Shown here piece by piece: positions 57,062-64,000 of a DNA stretch of 64,000 nucleotides (position 1 is its first letter; every line of letters begins with the position of its first letter). Made by a program: the position numbers and the translations under genes. The stretch lies in NCBI GenBank assembly GCA_001839685.1, contig MLAK01000548.1, forward strand, positions 1 through 64,000, given 5' to 3'. The notes beneath the pieces were generated by a model, which ran no database searches, was not told the DNA's origin, and worked only from the letters and a program-made list of their open reading frames with translations. This stretch comes from Tritrichomonas foetus (lineage: Eukaryota; Parabasalia; Tritrichomonadida; Tritrichomonadidae).

Positions 57062-57604
57062 ATAATTATTAAAATAAATGATTTCATAATACAATTTTTA
57101 TTTTCAAGTTGGACTGCACCAATTGAAAGAGATGTTTCTAAAATGCGACAGCTTTTACCGTGAACACTTTTCGTTAATTTGACTTTATATTTGACCTTAA
57201 ATGTTCACGATGGAAATGGTCGAACTTAAGTTTGGTTATTTAATATATAGGATTTTATAAACAATTTTATTTTGTGAAAAGTTAACTAATTAAATATTTG
57301 TAGGGAGTAACATAAATTGTAATCACTATTCCACTAGGTTCGGCCTACATAGTCACCATAAAATCTCATCTTGATAAAAAACAAATGAGGCAATTAATAT
57401 GATATCTAAAGATAAATTTGTATGTTTATTCGGAGTGTTATACTAATAAGTCATTATTTGAATTTAGGTGAGCAATTGTTTGGTGTCCAAAAGTGACGCT
57501 ATATATGGCCGACTATTCAAAAAGTTAAACTTTTTCAATTCGTCTAGACGAATTATGGAATGTCATACAATTCGTATTAAAAAGTTAATCACAAAAATTT
57601 CCTT
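57062..57604. other. Spacer with hairpin element
   Basis: 543 nt. It contains hairpin element copy 2 (57159-57209). The remainder is AT-rich with no gene visible. Confidence 0.5.
57159..57209 (-). repeat. Hairpin mini-element, copy 2
   Basis: 51 nt with terminal inverted repeat CGTGAACA / TGTTCACG. Its core is the reverse complement of 19684-19736, with about 4 differences in 49 positions. The outermost base pairs differ between the copies but remain paired in both (CCTG...CAGG against CG...CG), which looks like compensatory change. Confidence 0.75.
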
Positions 57605-58768
57605 ATGGAAACGCTATTCGATGCGATTGAAAAAAGCCATGACTGTATCGAAGCAGCTGACGACTATTTCAAATACAATGCGCAAATGATTGATCAACTC
57701 AAATGCCAATTGGACCGAGCCGTTACAAACCCCAATGTTTTTAATGCCAAAGAAAAACTCGATAATTTGTTTCAACAATGGGACCAGATTCACAAACTTA
57801 AGATAAAATATACGCAAATGCTATATGATTTTAAAAAAAGCCAACAGGCGAATACAGAAAATGACGAACATTTTTTCGAATTAATTCAAGCTATTAACGA
57901 CACCCCGATGGACTTCTGTCGCCAAGAAATTCCTCCAGAGCAAGAAACTCAAATCGCTTCAACTCAACAGGCAGAATCACTAATTTCCAATCACCAAATT
58001 AAAAACCAACCTGAGAATCAATCAAAGCATACAGAAAAAACCAGAAATCAATCCAATTCTCAAAATCAATCCAACTCTAAAAATCACCAAAACCCAAAGA
58101 ATCAATCAAATTCCAAGAATCAACAAAACTCTAGAAATCAAAACAATTCTCAGAATCAGCAAAAACAAAACACGAATCCAAGAAACAATGAGAAAAGAGA
58201 TCCACCTGTTAATTATCCAAAAGTCCAAAGGAATAATCGAGAGGCTGGCCAAAATCTTGTGAGTGCTGGAGGAGTTTCAATAACTAAACCGCCAAAAGGA
58301 GGAGCTCCCACTATCAATACCGCACCCAATAAATCCAATCAAAGTAACCCAAATCCACCAAATCATCGGCCAAATATACAACAAAATCAGTTTAACAACC
58401 ATTCTAATTCATATTCAAAAGGAAATATAAATATCAATACAAACCCATCCAAACCGCCACCCCCTGTTCAAAATCCACAGAATCCACCTTTCATTGAAAG
58501 AAGAAATCCTCAGCCATCTCGCCCAAATATTCAAGTGAGTACCCCCAATCAACCCACCATTCAACTTTCAAAACCACATGGGAATAAACCAAATATTCAA
58601 ACTAGCCATCCTCCTCAGCAAAAAGATGGACCAGGGCTTAATATTCAATTCCCACAAAATCAGAATAAACCGAGTGTCAATTTACAACCAAATAGACCTC
58701 CAACAATTCAATTCAGTCAAAAGACGCCAAATTCCAATATTTCGTTAGTAATCCAAAAGAAGACATAA
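57605..58768 (+). CDS. Helical N-domain with Asn/Gln/Pro-rich tail, unknown
   Basis: A 387-residue protein of unknown family. Residues 1-110 are helical (LFDAIEKSHDCIEAADDYFK, DRAVTNPNVFNAKEKLDNLF, DQIHKLKIKYTQMLYDFKKS). From about 120 to the end it is disordered and built from Asn, Gln, Ser and Pro, first with imperfect tandem repeats NQSNSKNxQN (about 140-200), then with repeated (P)xIQ(F/L/V)S(x)P motifs such as RPNIQVSTPNQPTIQLSKP. Such tails support phase separation and multivalent binding. The Pro-rich part could bind profilin or SH3 domains. There is no signal or membrane segment. Confidence 0.7.
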   Translation: METLFDAIEKSHDCIEAADDYFKYNAQMIDQLKCQLDRAVTNPNVFNAKEKLDNLFQQWDQIHKLKIKYTQMLYDFKKSQQANTENDEHFFELIQAINDTPMDFCRQEIPPEQETQIASTQQAESLISNHQIKNQPENQSKHTEKTRNQSNSQNQSNSKNHQNPKNQSNSKNQQNSRNQNNSQNQQKQNTNPRNNEKRDPPVNYPKVQRNNREAGQNLVSAGGVSITKPPKGGAPTINTAPNKSNQSNPNPPNHRPNIQQNQFNNHSNSYSKGNININTNPSKPPPPVQNPQNPPFIERRNPQPSRPNIQVSTPNQPTIQLSKPHGNKPNIQTSHPPQQKDGPGLNIQFPQNQNKPSVNLQPNRPPTIQFSQKTPNSNISLVIQKKT

Positions 58769-59575
58769 TTTCTTTGGTTTTATCGATTTCTGTTGTTATT
58801 TTTCATTTTCCTGCTTGTTTTTAAAATGTTTATCTATTGTAAAGTCTATGCATTAATCTTTCTCATGTATTTTAACTTGTTTTGCCATTTACCTCACACA
58901 AGCAATGCTTTGAGCCACACTCTCGAAATATACCAAATTTTAAATTAATTGGTGAAATGCAATTTTGATAAATAGTAGAAAATCACCTGGAAATTGGAAA
59001 TTCAATAAGATGACTATAAAGATAACTGTATTATACAACTTGTTTTCATGTTAAACTCGCATCCCAGACATTCATATCAAAAAAACAATATTTAGATATA
59101 ATTCTCTTTTTTGCCTATATTCTTTGAAAATACAGTTAACCTATTTTTGATGAATCTATATTACATGCTTTTTATCACTCATTCAATATTAATATTAATC
59201 CTGTATAACCATTATGATTTCCTTGATAAAAGATGATACACTGATCTTATTTTGGTTTTTAAATGTGAGTATCATAGTTGCTTTTTCGAGACAAATATGA
59301 ATTATATTCAATGCATTCCTGACCGCAATCTCTGTGATGACAGGAATCAAAAGAAAAAATTGCGTGAATTATCCCTTATTTTGAAATAAAAAATATAATA
59401 TCTTGGTCTGAGCCAAGATATTTATTATATTCCTTTCCGAGGATTGTAAGTGGATGTTATATAATTTGTAATATTATGCAAAAAAGTTTTTAATATCAAA
59501 ATAATAATAAACTCTGGATTTTCAGTGACTTTTAGAAAAAGACAATTTAAAAATGAAATAAAAAAACATTTAATT
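58769..59575. other. Convergent spacer with hairpins
   Basis: 807 nt between convergent genes. It contains ATTCCTG/CAGGAAT (near 59313-59345) and the very stable hairpin at 59397-59422. A minus-strand open frame at 59425-59652 overlaps the profilin gene and is not convincing. Confidence 0.5.
59397..59422. repeat. Perfect 10-bp hairpin between convergent genes
   Basis: AATATCTTGG-TCTGAG-CCAAGATATT, with the stem continuing imperfectly on both sides (ATAT... and ...ATAT). It lies between the 3' ends of two convergent genes, so it would occur in the tail of either transcript; it could help 3' end formation. Confidence 0.75.
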
Positions 59576-59980
59576 TTAGCCGAGAATTTTTTCAAGGACA
59601 TTAGCAACTCTAACAATTTGATTAATTGCCACCCGAGCTGATTGTCCTTCAACTAAATGACAACATATAAAAAAGCTATTCACTCTGTAGACAATAACAT
59701 AACTTTTTCCAGCATTTGCATAAACAACTTTCTCATTTTTCTTTATTATCAAGAATTTTTTTCTATTATAAAGCAAAAAAGTTAATTTTGGATTTCCACC
59801 ATTTTTAAAAAAACTGCAAATTATTTGCGCTTCTCTTACATTATAGTGCCAACCGCCTAATTCACCACAAAGAACTCCATCAGCTGATAAAATGCAGCAC
59901 CCAGAAGATACTTTGTGAATAGGAGCAAGGTATTCTTCCCAATTTGCTGATACTTTGGAAGCCAGTAGATAAAAAAGCAT
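59576..59980 (-). CDS. Profilin
   Basis: A 134-residue protein of profilin size. NWEEYLAPIHKVSSGCCILS matches the start of profilins (xWQxYVDxxL...), and the C-terminal half has the profilin strands RKKFLIIKKNEKVVYANAGK, SYVIVYRVNSFFICCHLVEG and the final helix QSARVAINQIVRVANVLEKI. It has about ten more N-terminal residues than usual (MLFYLLASKVSA), so translation may instead start further in or an upstream exon may exist. Profilin binds monomeric actin and poly-proline and feeds actin assembly. Conservation is moderate, but the order of strands and the C-terminal helix fit well. Confidence 0.75.
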   Translation of the reverse strand: MLFYLLASKVSANWEEYLAPIHKVSSGCCILSADGVLCGELGGWHYNVREAQIICSFFKNGGNPKLTFLLYNRKKFLIIKKNEKVVYANAGKSYVIVYRVNSFFICCHLVEGQSARVAINQIVRVANVLEKILG

Positions 59981-60149
59981 TCAGATTTTAAATTATTTAT
60001 CAGAACATTTATCAATTGAAAAGTTAACGACATAATGTAAAATTCTCAATAGAAAACCTTTTGAGTGATTATTTTACACAATTGAAATTGAATTTCACTC
60101 AAAAAGTGATGTACTAAAAATCGCATCAAGATTATCGATAATTTGATAT

Positions 60150-61820
60150 ATGATTTTCCTTGTGATATCCATTTCATTTTCAAATCTTCCCCAGAATAAA
60201 AAGGATTTACATGCAGAAGATCCTCCAAAATTTCAAGAAATTCCACAAAAAAATAAAAAGATTAATATAACTGGAATAGATGAATTATCATCTTCTCATT
60301 TTACAAAATCTGGTGCAACTCGGCGATATGAAAAAATATCTTTTTTTATAGATTCTTCAAACTTCACATCATGTTTTGCATTTGGAGAAACATATCAGAA
60401 ATCCTCAGGAGGAGGACTTTTTTTAATGTTAAGTTCAGTATCCATTTTTTCATCTTATTTTCAAAGTAATATGGCACATTTTGGTGGATCAATTTCATCA
60501 GTTACTTCAACACTTCATATTGAAAACACTCATTTTGAAAATGATTCTGCGTTTTTCAATGGTGGATCTATATCCTTTATATATTATGAAGAAGCATTAG
60601 GTTCAATGATTGATGCATCTTTTTTATCAATAAATAATCAATTTGAAAAATGTTCTGCATTTGACAATGGTGGAGCAGTTGCAATAAGTGATTCTAATTC
60701 AGTTTATTTTCAAAACTCAGTTTTTGATTGTTGCAGTTCTGGCCATTCTGGTGGAGCTTTGTTTCTATCTATGTGTGTATCATCTTTATTTTCAAGTAGC
60801 TTCATTGAATGTACAAGTGGTTCGAAAATCTCAGTGATTGGAAAGAAAAAAGCAGAAAGAAGGCTATCTATTCCAAAGGGAGGTGGTGCAATTTTAGTTT
60901 TTGCTTTAAATCAAGAACAAAACCAATCTAACTTTTATATTCAAGAATGCTGCTTCGCTGGAAATCACTGCGAAAATGGTGAGACTGGTCCAGGAGGAGG
61001 AGGATTTGATATTTTGCTTGCAGGGGATATTTACTTTTTTTCATATAAAAATGCTTTCACTCACCCGGAAAATGTAGCAATTCAGCATTCAGTCAGATTA
61101 AATTTTTGTCAAGAAATTAACGCAAAAAATAATTGCTCTAATAATATCTTGGGATCAATAGACAATCATTTTGGCATCACAATTGAAGAAATTCTTAATG
61201 AAAACCTAAGCCAAAGTGAGAATCACGGTTTAAACCAAAATCATCATCACGAAGAAAAAGAAAATCGGAATTTAAATAAACTTTTCACAGGCAATAAAAA
61301 TCAGCAAAAAGTTGATTATAATTGTCATTTCTTTATAAATAATCGAACATATTATGAATTTCACGGATTCTCTCAAACAAACACTTTTTATATTCCAACT
61401 CAAATTCAATCGTCATCCCAAACAAATTTGTATCCTGTTGAATCGAATGCTCCGACTAAAACAAAAACAGAAAATCTTGCAACTACAGGATTTTATTCAG
61501 TTTCCTTTATAACTTTTATTGATCCTCCTGATTCATCCAGTTCTGATGGTAAAAAGCTTCCTGTTATTTATATTGTTGGAATTTCGATTATTGCTGGAAT
61601 GTCATTTATTACAATTTCTGTCACAATTATAATATTATTTTTTAAAAAGAAACTTGTTCAAAAAGATGTGGTTGAAGATAATCCACAGATTACTAAACAG
61701 ATACTTGATGATATAGACACACGGTATTCTAATATTAATCCAACATTATCTCCTATTGCTGCCGCATCAAGACAAGATTTTCTAAATTACGGATTTGGTG
61801 ATCCTGCTGTTGAACTATAG
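60150..61820 (+). CDS. Pmp-like surface protein with GGA(I/V) repeats
   Basis: A 556-residue type I membrane protein. A short hydrophobic start (MIFLVISISFS) is a probable signal peptide. The ectodomain (about 60-300) has parallel beta-helix-like repeats with the GGA(I/L/V) motif of chlamydial polymorphic membrane proteins: SSGGGLFLMLSSV, FGGSISSVTS, NGGSISFIYY, NGGAVAISDSN, SGGALFLSMC, GGGAILVFAL and GGGGFDILL, alternating with FxxN-like positions. A membrane helix lies near 475-503 (LPVIYIVGISIIAGMSFITI), followed by a 50-residue cytoplasmic tail. T. vaginalis has a family of such proteins that are candidate adhesins; a role in host contact is inferred. It diverges from profilin with 169 nt between. 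Confidence 0.8.
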   Translation: MIFLVISISFSNLPQNKKDLHAEDPPKFQEIPQKNKKINITGIDELSSSHFTKSGATRRYEKISFFIDSSNFTSCFAFGETYQKSSGGGLFLMLSSVSIFSSYFQSNMAHFGGSISSVTSTLHIENTHFENDSAFFNGGSISFIYYEEALGSMIDASFLSINNQFEKCSAFDNGGAVAISDSNSVYFQNSVFDCCSSGHSGGALFLSMCVSSLFSSSFIECTSGSKISVIGKKKAERRLSIPKGGGAILVFALNQEQNQSNFYIQECCFAGNHCENGETGPGGGGFDILLAGDIYFFSYKNAFTHPENVAIQHSVRLNFCQEINAKNNCSNNILGSIDNHFGITIEEILNENLSQSENHGLNQNHHHEEKENRNLNKLFTGNKNQQKVDYNCHFFINNRTYYEFHGFSQTNTFYIPTQIQSSSQTNLYPVESNAPTKTKTENLATTGFYSVSFITFIDPPDSSSSDGKKLPVIYIVGISIIAGMSFITISVTIIILFFKKKLVQKDVVEDNPQITKQILDDIDTRYSNINPTLSPIAAASRQDFLNYGFGDPAVEL

Positions 61821-63068
61821 ATAGTGCAATCATCTTTTTTACTAGTTTTTATTTTTTTTAAAAATATGGTGAAGTCAAAAATAATGTTGTTTATATCAAC
61901 TTTCCCTATTATTTTATCCAATTTTTAACAAAATGATATCATAAAACACCATTTTTAAAGTATCCAATCATGATATCGAAATGAAAATATCAGACACTAA
62001 AAAGGAAATGATACCATGATATCGCACAAATAGGCAAAACAATTTCCAAATCGATTATGACTAATTTCTTAATCTTTCTTCCAATTTGAGGAAAAATTGT
62101 TCCAAAGCCAAGTGGAAATGATTTCACATTGATCAATGAATTGTATATATAAAGATGACATGCACAAGCTCCTCTTTCGTAAAATTACAGCAAATTATGC
62201 AAAATTCACTTGTGTGCAATTTGAAATCCAGTTTTTCGTCGCTACTTCTGCTATGATGATGTTCTATCTTACTTCTTCAAGTCCTGTTTAATTGAAGGCC
62301 GTTAACTTATTTTATAAGTGCTTGATAATATAATCTCTCCGTTTATCTTATTCTGTTTGAATCATTTTTTAATTTTGCATTCATTAAATTTATATTGTAT
62401 ATAAATAAATTTTAAATTTATATTCCAAACGATGGCCATGAAAGTGAGATAAGTTTATTTGTATGATTCTCAATTCACCATTATTCGATGGTCATGTAAG
62501 ATACACTCAATTTAATGTGCAAATTCGAAAAGCAATATATATATAAAGCCTATTACATCTCTGAAATTCCTGATTACTTTCATCACCGTGTAATGTGATG
62601 TAATTTTTTACAAACGTCTTATTTTAAGATCGTATTTGGAATTGATTTGCGTCATTTTTAATAACAAAAATCAGTGATCACACTTTGGTGTGTAAATTAT
62701 CGGATGAAGTTTCAGAATAAGGTCCATGTTGACACTTTTCTTACCATTTACGATAAGATTGTATATTGGATATCTCGATGAATAGAAATTATAATATAAA
62801 TAAATAATACTAAAATTAATAAAATATATCTACTACATATAAAAACATACCAAATAAAATTCTATAAATATTTCCTAAAGAGATACATCTAAGATGTTTT
62901 TCTGTTTACAAAATCTGATTGAATGGGCATAGAAATTTCCTTCAGTTTACAAAATAATATTATCAAACCTCAGAATTAGATTCGATGACATTTTTTGTGA
63001 CAATTTTCAGAAAATACATTCGACTTTTTGACTGCATAAACGACCGGAGATACATTTTCTTCCTATCC
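61821..63068. other. 1.2 kb spacer
   Basis: AT-rich spacer between the Pmp-like gene and the kinase. It contains short palindromic pieces (ATGATATCGAAATGAAAATATCA near 61968; TGATACCATGATATCGCAC near 62009). No gene, RNA or clear element is recognised. The in-frame ATG at 62985 would lengthen the kinase by 28 residues. Confidence 0.45.
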
Positions 63069-64000
63069 ATGCCATCGAAACTGAGCGAAGCTTTTAAGGC
63101 AGCGATCAACGCAGCGAATGAAACAATTGTCTATACAAAAGTTACATCAACACTAAGTGAAATGCTGAACCAATATAAAAAACAATTTTCGAATTTGAAA
63201 CAATCACATCATCCTGCTTTTACAAAATCTAATCGAAAAGAGTTATATGCCTCTGTTATAAATGAGCTGAAAAAATTGACATTGACGTTGTCTAAACTCA
63301 ATAATTCACAATGGAGCCTAATTTCTCTTGATTATCCAATTCTGGAGCCCATTGACAAAATTGGAAAGTGTATGTCATCACTTTATAATATATTTATTGA
63401 ACAGAACATTGATTTACCCAAATTTTCCATATTGGATTCCCTTATTGCCGAAGATTTCATTTCACTTTATGGAATCTTTGCAATATCAAGTGAGAACACA
63501 AAAGCACAAGCCAAATTGAATGAAATCAAAGAAATCATGAATAAAAATGGAATTTCTATTCCCACTCAAAAGAAAAATAATTTGCTTGATGATGACTTTT
63601 CAAGTTTTTCAAAGTATATAATTTCACATTCATCAGTCCAAAAGAAGCGCATTATTAGATCCAATCATTTTGGTGATTTTTATAAAGGCGAATACAAAAA
63701 TAATGATGTCACAAGAAAAGTTCTAATTTTTGAAATACCAAGTTTCCGAATAAATTTTGAAAATTTCCAACGCGAAATGCAATTATATTCATCACTTTCT
63801 CATCCTAATATTGTTGAATTTATTGGTGTAACAAAGACAGAGCCATATTGGATAATTACTGCTAAGTGTGGTAGACCACTGCGTCATTATTTACAATCAA
63901 AGAGACGATTTCGCAATATTTCACCTTTAGTCAAAACTCAAATTGCTTATACTGTTGCTGAAGCCATGGCTTATTTACATTCTAAAAATATCATACATAG
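63069..64000 (+). CDS. Protein kinase, 3' end outside window
   Basis: 310 codons open to the window end. A helical leader of about 200 residues (from MPSKLSEAFKAAINAANETI) precedes a kinase domain: SNHFGDFYKGEY as a degenerate G loop, VLIFEI in the VAIK position without a clear Lys, REMQLYSSLSHPNIVEFIGV (alpha-C and beta-4), YWIITAKCGRPLRHYLQSKR (hinge) and YTVAEAMAYLHSKNIIHR, where the HRD loop is cut. The pattern is that of TKL-like kinases common in trichomonads. Whether it is active cannot be decided: HRD Asp and DFG lie outside, and the beta-3 Lys seems missing. The first ATG chosen is 63069; 62985 is in frame 28 codons upstream. Confidence 0.8.
   Translation, partial: MPSKLSEAFKAAINAANETIVYTKVTSTLSEMLNQYKKQFSNLKQSHHPAFTKSNRKELYASVINELKKLTLTLSKLNNSQWSLISLDYPILEPIDKIGKCMSSLYNIFIEQNIDLPKFSILDSLIAEDFISLYGIFAISSENTKAQAKLNEIKEIMNKNGISIPTQKKNNLLDDDFSSFSKYIISHSSVQKKRIIRSNHFGDFYKGEYKNNDVTRKVLIFEIPSFRINFENFQREMQLYSSLSHPNIVEFIGVTKTEPYWIITAKCGRPLRHYLQSKRRFRNISPLVKTQIAYTVAEAMAYLHSKNIIH

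Noticed and set aside
59313..59345. C/D box snoRNA near 59.3 kb
   Set aside because: The CTGA word precedes the GTGATGA word, the wrong order for a C/D guide.
62250..62310. C/D box snoRNA (ATGATGA near 62253)
   Set aside because: No CTGA box at a suitable distance and no terminal stem.

Overview
This is a 64 kb stretch of an AT-rich, gene-dense, nearly intron-free protist genome. Several independent signs point to a parabasalid (trichomonad). (1) A protein at 20518-21399 carries the initiator-binding domain of the Trichomonas IBP39 family, which has no obvious counterpart outside this lineage. (2) The one clear intron (28595-28835) starts GTATGT and ends in a fused branch-point/3' splice motif close to the trichomonad consensus ACTAACACACAG. 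(3) Several start codons are preceded within 30 nt by TCATTT/TCATTC, matching the trichomonad Inr promoter element. (4) The gene content (ankyrin proteins, Pmp-like and BspA-like surface proteins, pseudokinase-Sel1 fusions, expanded Myb and BTB-type F5/8 families) is typical of trichomonads. The low GC content suggests the Tritrichomonas side, but that is inference.

Layout. 0-8 kb: a pseudokinase-Sel1 protein, a Rab GTPase, a coiled-coil protein, an F5/8-type-C-like protein and a cysteine-rich type I membrane protein; a Myb gene relic lies after the first gene. 8-18 kb: a divergent dynein heavy chain with only one canonical Walker A, followed by a run of 72 T. 18-30 kb: an EEF1AKMT4-like methyltransferase, a repeat-rich 1 kb spacer, the IBP39-like protein, TAF1, tRNA-Cys(GCA), a secreted PDI-like protein without CXXC, and a CAMK-like kinase split by an intron. 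30-43 kb: tubulin cofactor A, a Myb protein, a MED14-like protein, an ARM-like protein, a DH-PH-FYVE protein, ubiquitin-eS31, a 15-bp minisatellite, a coiled-coil protein and 3-ketodihydrosphingosine reductase. 43-51 kb: a broken ankyrin gene, an Smr-domain protein and a CARMIL-like LRR protein. 51-54 kb: a gene-poor block with BspA-like relics and a foldback element. 54-64 kb: small unknown proteins, thioredoxin, a bromodomain protein, an Asn/Gln/Pro-rich protein, profilin, a Pmp-like surface protein and a kinase gene cut by the window end.

Functional themes. Genes are single units on either strand and no operon is visible. Transcription is well represented (IBP39-like, TAF1, MED14-like, Myb, bromodomain), as are the cytoskeleton and its control (dynein-like, TBCA, profilin, CARMIL-like, DH-PH-FYVE). 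The spacers carry at least two small inverted-repeat element families: a roughly 250-bp foldback element with paired GGTCAAA ends, and a 49-bp hairpin found twice. These are the best candidates for undescribed elements here. Starts were set at the first in-frame ATG; several long open frames extend further upstream only through TTG or GTG, and those extensions were not used.
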